DNA of 64,000 nt from DAOUJI01 sp965237875 (GCA_965237875.1 CBDEGP010000002.1:1984001-2048000), one strand, 5' to 3'. Positions 25,759 to 34,579 are shown, counted from the stretch's first letter. The notes: generated by a model from the sequence alone, not told the origin. Numbers and translations are program-made.

Positions 25759-26637
25759 TTACCTCTGTCTTACGTATTTGTCCACGCTCTTGTCTCCGGT
25801 GAGGCCAAGGTATATGTCGCCCTTGGAGTCCACCCACATGCCGTGGGCGCCCCTGGTGTTCCACCGGGCCAGCACTGCGCCCTGTCCGTCGTACACGGAG
25901 ACCTGCGGCCCGTTGTCCTCAGAGAACCGCTCGCATGTGTAGAAGTAGCCTTCACTGTCCAGGGAGATGTCGTTGGGACGCTGCATGTCGGTCCACATGG
26001 TGATGAACTCGCCTTGCTGGGAGAACACCTGGACGCGGGAGTTCTCCCGGTCGCATACGTAGACGTTGCCGTCGGGCCCTATCAGCAGACTGTGGGGCAG
26101 GTGGAACTGGTTGGGGCCTCCCTTGCCTGGGTCTCCCCACGAGGAGATGAGACCGCCGTCCGCGGCGAAACGGTGGACCCTGGAGTTGCGGTAGCCGTCG
26201 GTCACGTACAGTTCTCCCGACGGAGCGGGGACCATTTCGGTGGGGTAGTTGAAGGGTCCCGCCGCCCTGGGCACCACGTCGCCGGGATTCTCGCAGCCGG
26301 TGTCTGAGTGGACGCCCCGTTGGCCCAGCACCTGAATGGGTCTCCCGTCCAGGGTGAACTGGAGCGCGACCGAGTCCTCCCGGTCGGTGACGTAGACCGT
26401 GTCGTTGTGAATGGAGATGCCGTGGGGATTGGCGAAGGCCTTGTGGCCCCAGGAATCGAGGAAGGTTCCGTCACTGTCGAAAACCATCACCGGAGGGTCG
26501 TCCCTGTGGAAGACGTAGACCCTGTCCTGGGAGTCTGTGGCGACGGCGCTCACCGTGCCGAACGCCTGCCCTTCCGGCAGCTTGGGCCAGTCCTGGATGA
26601 AGCTGTATGTGAAATTTCCTGCACCAACATTGGTCAT
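25759..26637 (-). CDS. NHL-repeat/6-bladed beta-propeller protein
   Basis: A 292-residue propeller with NHL-type blades (GISIHNDTVYVTDRED, GPDGNVYVCDRENSRVQVFS, DSEGYFYTCERF, DSKGDIYLGLTGD). It lies in the minus-strand operon between the ABM monooxygenases and the enolase-superfamily gene, and could act as a peptidyl-alpha-hydroxyglycine-lyase-like or lactonase-like partner. No catalytic residues can be assigned. It resembles the protein at 5293-6399 in fold only. A GGGACCT-type weak ribosome site (AGGAGGGACCTGAC) is visible before the ATG. Confidence 0.85.
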   Translation of the reverse strand: MTNVGAGNFTYSFIQDWPKLPEGQAFGTVSAVATDSQDRVYVFHRDDPPVMVFDSDGTFLDSWGHKAFANPHGISIHNDTVYVTDREDSVALQFTLDGRPIQVLGQRGVHSDTGCENPGDVVPRAAGPFNYPTEMVPAPSGELYVTDGYRNSRVHRFAADGGLISSWGDPGKGGPNQFHLPHSLLIGPDGNVYVCDRENSRVQVFSQQGEFITMWTDMQRPNDISLDSEGYFYTCERFSEDNGPQVSVYDGQGAVLARWNTRGAHGMWVDSKGDIYLGLTGDKSVDKYVRQR

Positions 26638-26684
26638 GTCAGGTCCCTCCTATCGTATCGTGCGGCGTTGCTTATTCCCGGCGC

Positions 26685-27011
26685 CTAGTCTCCGCGAGGC
26701 TCCCACTCGTCGTCCGAAGGCCAGATGTTGGTCCCTCCTTTGACCCAAAGCCTGGGCAGGCCGTCCCACCAGTCGCGGGTTTCAAGCCACCGTTTCAGGT
26801 GGGGCGTTTGGCCGTGAGCTTTGAACCCGTCCTCATTGAAGTAGACTTCGTAGAGCCAAATCCTGTTGGGGTTCTCCGGGTCTTGGACAAGGTCGAAGCG
26901 GGAACACCCGGGCTCGTCTCTAACGGACCCCTGTGCGTCCAGCTTGCTCTCCTCGATGAAACGGTCTCTGAACTCAGCCTTGACGTCAATTGAGGCGATC
27001 AATGCGTACAT
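26685..27011 (-). CDS. ABM-domain putative quinol monooxygenase, copy 1
   Basis: A 108-residue dimeric alpha/beta barrel of the antibiotic-biosynthesis-monooxygenase family. It has the DEPGCSRFDLVQDPENPNRIWLYEVY core, with the Asn/Trp/His pocket region following. Members oxidise quinols or related aromatics without cofactor, or bind haem. It is adjacent to and in the same operon as a paralogue at 27030-27347. GGAGACGCC lies just before the ATG. The C-terminal region carries a conserved NIWPSDDEW tail shared with its paralogue. Confidence 0.87.
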   Translation of the reverse strand: MYALIASIDVKAEFRDRFIEESKLDAQGSVRDEPGCSRFDLVQDPENPNRIWLYEVYFNEDGFKAHGQTPHLKRWLETRDWWDGLPRLWVKGGTNIWPSDDEWEPRGD

Positions 27012-27029
27012 GGCGTCTCCTCGTTCCGG

Positions 27030-27347
27030 TCACTTCCAATCGCTGTCGGAAGGCCAGATGTTGGCGCCGCCCCTGACGGCCACTCCGGGGCCTTCATCCC
27101 GCCAGTCGCTGGTGGCTTCCCGCCACTTCAAGAAGTGGGGGGCTTGGGTATGGGCCTCGAAAGCCGCCGCATCGGTGTACACCTCGTAGAGCCATACGCG
27201 GTTGGGAATCTCGGGGTCCTGTATCACGTCGAACCGGTGACACCCCGGCTCGTCATTGACCGAGCCTTTGGCGTCCAGCAGCAACTCCTCGATGAACCGG
27301 TCCTTGAAACCCTCCTTGATCTGAATGGGAACGACTACTACGTGCAT
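27030..27347 (-). CDS. ABM-domain putative quinol monooxygenase, copy 2
   Basis: A 105-residue paralogue of the gene just downstream, with NDEPGCHRFDVIQDPEIPNR and the same GGANIWPSDSDWK tail. The two genes are 18 bp apart, so they arose by tandem duplication or form a hetero-oligomer. AGGAGGAGAC lies before the ATG. A third, decapitated relative is at 57963-58247. Confidence 0.87.
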   Translation of the reverse strand: MHVVVVPIQIKEGFKDRFIEELLLDAKGSVNDEPGCHRFDVIQDPEIPNRVWLYEVYTDAAAFEAHTQAPHFLKWREATSDWRDEGPGVAVRGGANIWPSDSDWK

Positions 27348-27433
27348 GTCTCCTCCTTGGGGAACATTGCGGCCCCGCTCGCATGGACCGGACCGACAAA
27401 GGGATTATAGATGGGGGGCCAACGACGGGCAAG

Positions 27434-27973
27434 CTAGTTTCCGGAGTCGTCAGACTCCCGGCGGAGGCGGTCAAGAATCAATCTGTCCGTGGGAAACGCC
27501 AGATCATCCGGCAAAGCGTCCAGCGGGAAAAACCGGACGCGGTCCAGGTCGTCGTCAGCCTGAAGACGGCCGCCTGCAGCGACGCCGGTAAACCAGACGC
27601 CCACAGTCAATGACGCCGGGTCGTGGAAGTTGGAGTGAACGTCATACACCGGACCCAGGTCCACTTCCAGGCCGGTCTCTTCCACAAACTCGCGGCGGGC
27701 GGCGTCTCTAACGTCTTCTCCCCATTCCACGTATCCGCAGGGGATGCACCACATGCCCTGATAGGCGCCTCTGCTGCGTCGCCCAAGGAGCACACGGCCT
27801 CCGTCCACAAGTATCACCGCAACTCCGACAGCGGGATTACGGTAGAGAACGGCGTCACATGACGAGCATACGAGGCGGCGCCTGTCGCCTCGCTGCCGGG
27901 ACTCCAGGCATCCCCCGCACTTGGGACAAAACTTGTAGGAAGAAATTACTGAGCCTCCTTGGGGTTCAGTCAA
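27434..27973 (-). CDS. Nudix hydrolase with N-terminal zinc ribbon (NudC/NADH-pyrophosphatase-like)
   Basis: A 179-residue protein with an N-terminal zinc ribbon (FCPKCGG and VCSSCDA, about residues 16-40) and a perfect Nudix box (GYVEWGEDVRDAARREFVEETG, GX5EX7REUXEEXGU). It cleaves a nucleoside diphosphate linked to a moiety. The presence of a ribbon recalls NAD pyrophosphatases, though the NudC C-terminal SQPWPFPxS motif is not present. Start is uncertain: TTG at 27973, or ATT at 27946, which has a perfect AGGAGG at seven bases. It is the first gene of the minus-strand cluster. Confidence 0.87.
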   Translation of the reverse strand: MTEPQGGSVISSYKFCPKCGGCLESRQRGDRRRLVCSSCDAVLYRNPAVGVAVILVDGGRVLLGRRSRGAYQGMWCIPCGYVEWGEDVRDAARREFVEETGLEVDLGPVYDVHSNFHDPASLTVGVWFTGVAAGGRLQADDDLDRVRFFPLDALPDDLAFPTDRLILDRLRRESDDSGN

Positions 27974-28089
27974 CTCTGCGGGTTCTATATAGTCCGGGAC
28001 TGCAGGCGGTCAGGGTCTATCCGCGTTTAGCGTTCCCAGTATACGGCTTCAGCGGAACTGTCGCATACGCGTTGAAGTAGTGCAATTGG

Positions 28090-28119
28090 TTGACGGCCCT
28101 AAAGCCGCCTTGGTACACT
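28090..28119 (+). promoter_or_regulatory. Promoter for tRNA-Val
   Basis: TTGACG at 28090-28095, 18-bp spacer, TACACT at 28114-28119, ending 17 bp before the tRNA. Confidence 0.55.
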
Positions 28120-28136
28120 CCGGGACGCCGCATCGT

Positions 28137-28213
28137 GGGCGGTTAGCTCAGCCGGTTAGAGTGCCGCCTTGACATGGCGGAGGTCAGTGGTTCGAGTCCA
28201 CTACCGCCCACCA
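28137..28213 (+). tRNA. tRNA-Val (anticodon GAC), CCA encoded
   Basis: GGGCGGT at 28137-28143 pairs with ACCGCCC at 28203-28209. The anticodon stem CCGCC/GGCGG encloses TTGACAT, so the anticodon is GAC. The T loop GGTTCGAGTCC and a genomic CCA (28211-28213) are present. The 3' half overlaps the end of the minus-strand serine recombinase gene, as expected for an integration site. Confidence 0.95.
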
Positions 28214-29773
28214 CTTCCGGCCATAGTGTACTGTACTGCGAACTCCGCCGTTCAGAGCGACCTCGGCGGCGTCCCCTCTCCCTTTGGGACTGTCCTCCGG
28301 CGTGGGTATGGAGTAGACGATTGCGGCCTTGCCGGGCTTGACCTCGATCTCCTTGACGAAGGACCGGACGAAGGCCCTGGTCTCGGTCAACTCGCTTGTC
28401 TTGAGGAAGTCGCTCATCTCGGCTGCGAAGGCGGCGATGGTGTCGGCGCTGTCGAGGAACCGCCGCCGCTCGGCCAGAATCGCCCTCGCCTCCTCTGCGG
28501 CTATCTCCAGCTTCTCCTTGCGCTCCCGGTGCTCCCTGATGCGGTCTGAGGCGTCGGCCATCTCGATGTCGGTGGTCTCGATGGCCTGCCAGATGCGTCC
28601 CAACCTCCGCTTCACCTCGTCAAGCTCCTCCTCGATGGTCTCCAGCCGCTCCCGCTGCTCGGCGGCCACCCCGTCCATCTCCTCGTCCAGCAGCTTCACC
28701 AGGTCTCGGATGTTGGACTCGGTGAGGACGTTCTCCCTGATCTCGTTGACGATGAGCTTCTCGAAGGTCTTGACGTTGAGCCTGGGGGTCTTGCAGGTTC
28801 CGCTGCCCCGCTTGAGCAGGGAGTGGCAGACGTAGTAGGTGTACTTGCCGCTCTTGGCCTCGGCAGCAGTGAGGGCCTTGCCGCAGGTCTCGCACTTGAG
28901 CAGTCCGCTGAGCAGGTAGGGGCTGGAGGCTCGGCGGGGGTTCACCTTCTTGGGAGCGCGGGACCCCAGCAGCTTCTTGGCCCGGCGAAACTCCTGCTTG
29001 GATATGATGGCGGGGAAGGCGTCCTCGATGCGCACGGGCGGCGCGCCGTCCTTGGCGTTGGCTCCCCAGACCACGGCTCCCGTGTAGGCTTCGTTGTCCA
29101 GCATGGTATGGATGGTGGTCTTGAGCCACTTCTTGCCGTTGGTGGTTGGTATGCCCTCGGCGTTCAAGGTCTTGGTCACGTCGAGGATGCTCTTTCCCTG
29201 GAGAACCATGTCGAAGATGCGGCGGACCACGGCGTCTGAGGGCGGGTTCAGCTCCAGCTTGGGGCGCTTCTTCACCCCGTCCTGTACGTGGACCCTCTTG
29301 TAGCCGTAGGGGGCGTAGATCGTCATCCAGAAGCCTCTCGACGCCGCTTCCCGCATCCCCCTGGTGACCTCCTGGGCCAGATTCTCCGAGTAGAACTCGT
29401 CCACGCTCTCGATCATGGCCTCAAGGAGCTTGCCGGAGGGGGTGTCGTCGGCCTGCTCGGTGATGGAGACGACCCGGACGCCTCGCCTCCGCAGCATGGA
29501 CTTGAAGGCGACCGCGTGCTCGCGCTTGCGGGTGAAGCGGGAGAACTTCCAGACGAGAATCTCCTGGAAGGGGGACTCCGGCTTGCTGGCCTCGTCCAGC
29601 ATCCTTTGGAACTGGGGCCTGTCTGCGATGCGCCCGCTCTCGGCCTCGTCCACGTACTCGCGGGCGACGAGGTAGCCGTTCTTCTGTGCGTAGTCCCTGA
29701 GCGCCCGCAGCTGGGCGGCCACGGACAGGTCCACGTCCTGGCGGTCGCTGGACACCCTGGCGTAGAGGCCCAC
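28184..29773 (-). CDS. Large serine recombinase (site-specific integrase), integrated at tRNA-Val
   Basis: A 529-residue recombinase. It has a resolvase-type catalytic domain first (GLYARVSSDRQ with the nucleophilic Ser near residue 8-9, about 1-150), a recombinase domain (about 165-270), a zinc ribbon (CETCGK ... YYVCHS ... CKTPR, about 295-345) and a coiled coil (about 370-450). The last codons (WAVVDSNH) and the stop lie inside the antisense of tRNA-Val, so this end is the attachment junction. The GTG at 29773 is the first start. Homologues usually have a few residues more, and the upstream sequence is truncated IS21, so the N-terminus may be trimmed. Confidence 0.9.
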   Translation of the reverse strand: MGLYARVSSDRQDVDLSVAAQLRALRDYAQKNGYLVAREYVDEAESGRIADRPQFQRMLDEASKPESPFQEILVWKFSRFTRKREHAVAFKSMLRRRGVRVVSITEQADDTPSGKLLEAMIESVDEFYSENLAQEVTRGMREAASRGFWMTIYAPYGYKRVHVQDGVKKRPKLELNPPSDAVVRRIFDMVLQGKSILDVTKTLNAEGIPTTNGKKWLKTTIHTMLDNEAYTGAVVWGANAKDGAPPVRIEDAFPAIISKQEFRRAKKLLGSRAPKKVNPRRASSPYLLSGLLKCETCGKALTAAEAKSGKYTYYVCHSLLKRGSGTCKTPRLNVKTFEKLIVNEIRENVLTESNIRDLVKLLDEEMDGVAAEQRERLETIEEELDEVKRRLGRIWQAIETTDIEMADASDRIREHRERKEKLEIAAEEARAILAERRRFLDSADTIAAFAAEMSDFLKTSELTETRAFVRSFVKEIEVKPGKAAIVYSIPTPEDSPKGRGDAAEVALNGGVRSTVHYGRKWWAVVDSNH

Positions 29774-29805
29774 GGGGGTGTAACCGCCGGGAGCACCGGC
29801 GCACT

Positions 29806-30402
29806 GAGGTCCGGCTCCACAGCGCCGGCTTCGAGCAGACCTGCCGCCTCGAGGACTTCGACTGGTCGGCGTCCATCACCCTGGACCGGCGGCGGCTGGA
29901 CGCCGTATTTTCCCTGGAGTTCCTGGCCAAGCGGGAGCACGTCCTGCTGGTCGGCCCGGCGGGCGTCGGCAAGAGCTTCCTGGCCCAGGCCCTGGGCTAC
30001 GCCGCCATCCGGGCCGGGCACACCGTCCGCTTCGTCCACGCCGACGATTTCTTCCGAACCATGACCCAGGCTAGGGTCGACCACTCGGTGGACCGCGCCT
30101 TCCGGTCCTTCCTGGCTCCTGATCTGCTGATCTTAGACGACCTGGGCCTGCACCGGCTGACACCCCAGCAGTCCGCCGACCTCTACGAGCTGATCATCAG
30201 CCGCCACCGGGCGTCCAGCTTCGTGATCACCAGCTACCGGGCCGTGGACGAGTGGCTGGGCCTCTTCGAGGATCCCATCCTCGGCAACAGCGCCCTGGAC
30301 CGGCTGGCCAACGCCAGCTACCAGATCGTGATTGAAGGCTCCAGCTACCGGGAACGCCAGTCGCCCCACCGGGCCTTGATGACCGCAGCAGGAGGTGATT
30401 GA
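29806..30402 (+). pseudogene. istB: 5'-truncated IS21-family helper ATPase (istB)
   Basis: An open frame from about 29806 reads as IstB: LEDFDW, then the Walker A VGPAGVGKS, LLILDDLGLH (Walker B) and SYRAVDEWLGLFEDP, through to the end at 30402. The first 40-50 residues and the start codon are missing; the frame runs into the divergent recombinase gene instead. An ATG at 30061 would give only the C-terminal half. The recombinase integration or another rearrangement has removed the 5' part and istA. Right-end IS21 repeats follow at 30449. Confidence 0.85.
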
Positions 30403-30746
30403 CCCCCTAACTACCATCTGATATTAGTCTACTTGCCCAGCGCCCGGGGTGGCCCAATGACCGTGGCGACGAGTGGCCTAATGACCCTGATTATCCGCAA
30501 AATGCTCCCGACTACGGCTGCCCGAACCCCGCTTCCGGCGTCCCGGATATATCCCATGATTATCATGTCCTTCGTTCGTCGCAAACCGGGAGCGCGAGTG
30601 GTCAAATGCCTCTCAACAGTATTTGATTTGTCCCGAAAGTGTGCAAGTGAACGGAGTGCTATAACAGGCTGGAAATTTCGCTGAAAAGTGGCCTGCGCCG
30701 GGTGGGCGGCTATACTTGAGGGCATCAAAGATAGCGAGGATTCACA
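30403..30746. other. IS21 right end and unassigned DNA
   Basis: 344 bp between istB and the next remnant. It contains the 24-bp-spaced direct repeats (listed) typical of IS21 ends. Short frames here lack ribosome sites and family similarity. A TATACT box at about 30711 may be the promoter of the IS1182-like remnant. Confidence 0.5.
30449..30486 (+). repeat. IS21-type terminal direct repeats
   Basis: GTGGCCCAATGACC at 30449-30462 and GTGGCCTAATGACC at 30473-30486. The spacing is 24 bp. IS21-family elements carry several such repeats near each end. Confidence 0.65.
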
Positions 30747-30959
30747 GTGCTGGGAGAGCTATCAGAGCAGAGAGGGTTCTGGGAATCTGACCTTTTGTAC
30801 TTGGAACACATGGGGAGGGACAGCTGCTACGGCCTGCCGCCATTGACAGTTGTGCTCACGGTCCGTTCGTTCCCATTATTACGCCAGGCTCATATCTGGA
30901 CTTTGGTAGAGCAGGTCGCCTCCCATTTTGCTGTCCAGGAACCACGGTTACCGCACTGA
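30747..30959 (+). pseudogene. Possible IS1182-type transposase N-terminal remnant
   Basis: A 70-codon frame starting MLGELSEQRGFWESDLLYLEHMGRD resembles the start of IS1182/ISNCY transposases, which begin with a similar LGE/..GRDSFYG signature. After about 35 codons the similarity ends and no transposase body follows. So it is a decayed fragment. Recognition by pattern only. Confidence 0.45.
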
Positions 30960-31123
30960 ACCTCTCAGAACGCTCCGGGGTCTCGTTCACATGCTATTCC
31001 ATCCTCGGCGAGCGTCCGATAATCTGCCTTCCCGCAACGCCTGTGTCGGCGCTTTTGCATCTGTGTCGGCAACGGACACCACGACGAGGCCCCGGAGCCG
31101 CAGCAATCGCTGTTCTCCTGCAG

Positions 31124-31561
31124 CGCCCCGGCTGGCAAGAACTGATGGGCGGGGTGCAGCCGGGAGACACCATCGTGGTAGCCTTTCTCGATAGGCTCTC
31201 AAGGAACTTCGAGGACGGCGTCCGCATCCAGGTGGAGCTGACCAGGCGCAACATCAGCATCGTGGCCATCCGGGAAAACATCGACACCCGGGAGGGGAGC
31301 GCCGCGGCGAAGTTCTTCCGCCGGTCCATGCTGGCGCAGGGCGCCTATCAGGTGGATTCGGCCAGCGAACGAATCCGGCTGGGGCTGGACCGGGCCCGCG
31401 CCAGCGGGAAGCGGGTGGGACGCCCTCCGGCGCTGAGCCATGAACGGGTCGAGCAGTGCCGGCGTATGACAGGTGAGGGCGCGGGTCTACGTCACATCGC
31501 CCGGGTGATGGGCTGCTCGCCGGCCACGGTGAAGCAGGCGCTGTGCCTTGGGGCCGAATAG
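31124..31561 (+). pseudogene. 5'-truncated small serine recombinase (resolvase/invertase)
   Basis: From residue RPGWQELMGG on, this is a Tn3-resolvase/Hin-type catalytic domain with GDTIVVAFLDRLSRN, then the E-helix RIRLGLDRARASGKRVGRPP and a C-terminal HTH (EGAGLRHIARVMGCSPATVKQAL). The first about 50 residues, with the catalytic Ser, are gone. The sequence upstream belongs to another repeat family (shared with 35290-35320). Hence inactive. The break lies at about 31115-31125. Confidence 0.82.
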
Positions 31562-31674
31562 GATGCGGCTCCGGCGTCCTGGCGCTTGCTGGCCGGCGCT
31601 CCTGCCCGGTAACCTGCCCGCTCCGCAGTTGACTGTTTCGTGGGCGACCTGCCGGGCTTCTCCCGGCCGGTACT

Positions 31675-31905
31675 TCAGCCTTCCCTGTTCCTGCGGGCCA
31701 GCTCCGCTTCCCGTTCCCGGACGCGGGCCTCGGCTTGGATGCGGGCTGCTCGCTCTTCCTCGGCGCGGGTCATGATGTCGTCGTAGGTTACGATGTGTTG
31801 GCCCGTCTTCGGGTCATGCCAGCGCAACTCCCCGCCCTCCCAGCGGATGTTCAAGTTCAGCGCGGCGAAGTAGCCTTCGTCCTGCCCCTCTGCCGTCGCC
31901 GAAGC
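31675..31905 (-). pseudogene. Uma2-family endonuclease C-terminal remnant
   Basis: A minus-strand frame reads ALNLNIRWEGGELRWHDPKTGQ, then a charged helix rich in Glu/Arg (about TRAEEERAARIQAEARVREREAEL) to a TGA at 31675. Such an ending (WxxGxLRxxDPxTG followed by a coiled helix) is typical of Uma2/DUF820 proteins. The N-terminal nuclease domain is absent, and it begins right at the stop of the 889-residue gene. Recognition is by pattern. Confidence 0.5.
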
Positions 31906-31909
31906 CCGC

Positions 31910-34579
31910 CTAGCCGGAGCATTGGGGGTGGGTTGAATCCCGTACTATGATTCTGACCACGTTGTCGTAGGTCCGCTGCAATGACACCCCGCCTATCCGG
32001 TGTCCCGACACTGCCCAGAAACTGTGGAGGTCCTCAGGCATCCAAGCGTAACCATCGTGAAGCTCGTTACTATCGTCATCGATAAAGGGTGCATTGGTGC
32101 GCACGGTGATCGTTTGATACGTGTTCCAGTTGTACTGGTTGAACGTCAGGTATTCGGGGACGGACCGCACCACGTCTTCGGGAGTTGAGCGGGTGTATAA
32201 CGCGACGCTTCCCGCCGGCCGTGAGGGGAGCTTCACCCCGTAGGTGCCGGTTTCCCCTGCGCAGATGTACATTTCCGTCTTGTCTTGCACTGGCGCGTCA
32301 ATGAATTCCCAGGGGTCGTCATCCCTCGAAGCGTTGGTCACCGGCTGATAATCGAACATCGGCACGGGGTTGCCGGACTCATCCGTCAGGATGCCTCCCG
32401 GCTCCCTGGCGAAAATATTGTTGTAGGCCACTTTCACTTCCTGACCTATCATGATGTTCGGGCTTTGCAGCCGGAGAGTGACAACACGGCCGGAGTAGGA
32501 AGACGAGAAGATCAGATTGTCCTTGCCGTCCACCGTAACGTTGAAAACTGCCCTGAGGAACATCCCCACGGAGACCCCGTACAGTTCCCCGAGGTCCTCG
32601 ATAAGCGGGATTACCTCGACGTCTTCGCTGAAGGTGACCATGACCTCGATGCCGTCCCCGCTGGTCGTCGCGCTTTGGAAGACAGGCGCGGTGAACATGG
32701 TTATCGTAGTCGAGGCTGTGGCGCCCCCGTTCACCCGCTCGGGCAGTGTTCCGAAGCCCAGCTCAACGCTCTCGCCTTCGTCGTTCTCCGTGTCGTCAAC
32801 CGCAGTGAACGTGAAGGTCTTGGAGGTTTCCCCGCTCTCGAACGTAACGTTTTCCGGAACGCCCGAGTAGTCCGAGTCGGTCGCGCCGCCCCCGTTGGTC
32901 TTGGTGATGGGAATAATGATCTGCCGCTCCGGGTTTGCACTGAGGGTTACGGTGATATCCACGGTGCCGCCCTCCGAGGCTGAGTACGTCGCGACCCCGA
33001 AGCTGGCAGTCACGACAGGAACGTCGTTGTCGGTGATGCTCACCGTCGGCGTTCTTCTCGTTATCTTGTCCACCCTTCTCAGACCGGCGGTCAAGAAGCT
33101 CAGCATGACGCTCTCGCCATCGTCGTCATCCGTGTCGTCAACCGCAGTGAACGTGAAGGTCTTGGAGGTTTCCCCGCTCTCGAACGTAACGTTTTCCGGA
33201 ACGCCCGTGTAGTCCGAGACGCTGGCTCCACCCTGGTTTCTCCTGTTGATAGGAATGATCACCCGCCGCTCCGGGTCGGCGCTCAGGGTGACGGTGATAT
33301 CCACGGCGCCGCCCTCTGCGGCTGAGTACATCATGGCCCCGAAGCTGACAATTACTTGAGGAATATCGTTATCGGTGATGCTCACCATCGTGGTGGTGGT
33401 GGCGCCCTCATTCACCAGCTCGGGCAGCGTGCCGAAGCCCAGATCAACGCTCTCGCCATCGTCGTCCCTCGTGTCGTCAACCGCGTACACCGTGAACGTC
33501 TTGGAGGTTTCCCCGCTCTCGAACGCAACGCTTTCGGGAACGCCCGAGTAGTCCGAGTCGCTCGCGCCGTCCCGGTTGGTCTTGGTGATGGGAATCGCCA
33601 CCTGGCGCTCCGGGTCTACACTGAGGGCGACCGTGATATCCACGGTGCCGCCCTCCTCGGCTGAGTACGTCGCCGCTCCGAAGCTAACTGTTACTTCTAC
33701 TTCCGAATCGAGCTGTTGTGCATATGCGGGGGGGTCGTCTTCGTCTTCGGGTTCTTCGGTGGGTGCGACGGTGACGGAGGTGGACTCGGGCACGGCGGTT
33801 GTCTCGACGTTGACGTAGTTGGACTGCGCCGACGCTCCCGACGAGTTGATGGCCTTAACACGGTAGGCGTAGCGGGTTTCAGCGCTCACGGTGTTGTCGG
33901 TGTAGGTGGTGCTGGCGGTGCCGGTGTTCCCCGCAACCGTGCTGAAGGTCCCCGGAGGCTGGTTGATTGTGTCCCGCCTGAGTATCCGGTAGCCGGTTAT
34001 GCTGTCGTCGTCCGGGTCGTCCCAGGACAGGGTGACCGAACCGTCGCTGTTGGCCGCTCCCAGCAGGTTCTGCGGCGCGGGCGGCGGCTCAAGAGCCGCC
34101 GGTTGGGGCGTAGGTTCGGGGGTAGGTTCCGGTGTGGGTGCGGGCGTCGGCTCCGGCGTCGAGGCGGGTTCCGGCTCGGACTCCGGGAGGTCCACCCTGA
34201 CGTAGTTGGACCAGCCGCTCTTTTCACCGCCCCGCAGGGCCTTGACCCGATAAACGTACCGCTCGCCCGGTTCGGTGGCATTGGTATCCGTGTAGGCGGT
34301 GGCGGCGGACCCGGTGTCCGCCACGTAGCTGAGCAGGGAGTTCTCTCCCTGCCGGGGGCGACGGCGCAGGACTTCGTAGCCGGTGACGGATTTCGCATCT
34401 TCGGTCGGAGCGTCCCAACTGAGGGCGATGCCGCCGTCAACTACCTCGGCGGTGAGGTTGGTAGGCGCGGTGGAATTACTCTGGGCGTGGATGGCCCAGG
34501 GTATGAGCAGCAGGGCGGCCAAGAGGGCGACCCCGATGAGGAGCCGGGTGAATGGGGCGCGCCGCCTGGAAAGAGTCAT
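31910..34579 (-). CDS. Secreted FN3 and Calx-beta repeat protein
   Basis: An 889-residue exported protein. A signal peptide ends near AIHAQS (about residue 33). Two fibronectin III domains follow (residues about 35-130 and about 165-255), joined by a Pro/Glu/Thr-rich linker. Three Calx-beta domains come next (about 295-630; each with VSFGAxxYSAxEGGxVDITVxLSxxPER and FESGETSKTFTxxAVDDTxDDDGESV). A C-terminal part has RFRF-like strands and Cys pairs (CAGE, HPQCSG). Acidic loops bind Ca2+ in Calx-beta. No cell-wall anchor is seen. GGGGGGTGCGTC precedes the ATG. Modules match those of the giant protein at 37680-53417, so they share an origin. Confidence 0.85.
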   Translation of the reverse strand: MTLSRRRAPFTRLLIGVALLAALLLIPWAIHAQSNSTAPTNLTAEVVDGGIALSWDAPTEDAKSVTGYEVLRRRPRQGENSLLSYVADTGSAATAYTDTNATEPGERYVYRVKALRGGEKSGWSNYVRVDLPESEPEPASTPEPTPAPTPEPTPEPTPQPAALEPPPAPQNLLGAANSDGSVTLSWDDPDDDSITGYRILRRDTINQPPGTFSTVAGNTGTASTTYTDNTVSAETRYAYRVKAINSSGASAQSNYVNVETTAVPESTSVTVAPTEEPEDEDDPPAYAQQLDSEVEVTVSFGAATYSAEEGGTVDITVALSVDPERQVAIPITKTNRDGASDSDYSGVPESVAFESGETSKTFTVYAVDDTRDDDGESVDLGFGTLPELVNEGATTTTMVSITDNDIPQVIVSFGAMMYSAAEGGAVDITVTLSADPERRVIIPINRRNQGGASVSDYTGVPENVTFESGETSKTFTFTAVDDTDDDDGESVMLSFLTAGLRRVDKITRRTPTVSITDNDVPVVTASFGVATYSASEGGTVDITVTLSANPERQIIIPITKTNGGGATDSDYSGVPENVTFESGETSKTFTFTAVDDTENDEGESVELGFGTLPERVNGGATASTTITMFTAPVFQSATTSGDGIEVMVTFSEDVEVIPLIEDLGELYGVSVGMFLRAVFNVTVDGKDNLIFSSSYSGRVVTLRLQSPNIMIGQEVKVAYNNIFAREPGGILTDESGNPVPMFDYQPVTNASRDDDPWEFIDAPVQDKTEMYICAGETGTYGVKLPSRPAGSVALYTRSTPEDVVRSVPEYLTFNQYNWNTYQTITVRTNAPFIDDDSNELHDGYAWMPEDLHSFWAVSGHRIGGVSLQRTYDNVVRIIVRDSTHPQCSG

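Noticed and set aside
28137..28213. A second tRNA 3' end marking the other side of the integrated element
   Set aside because: I looked for the GGTTCGAGTCCACTACCGCCC sequence by eye to the end of the window and found none.
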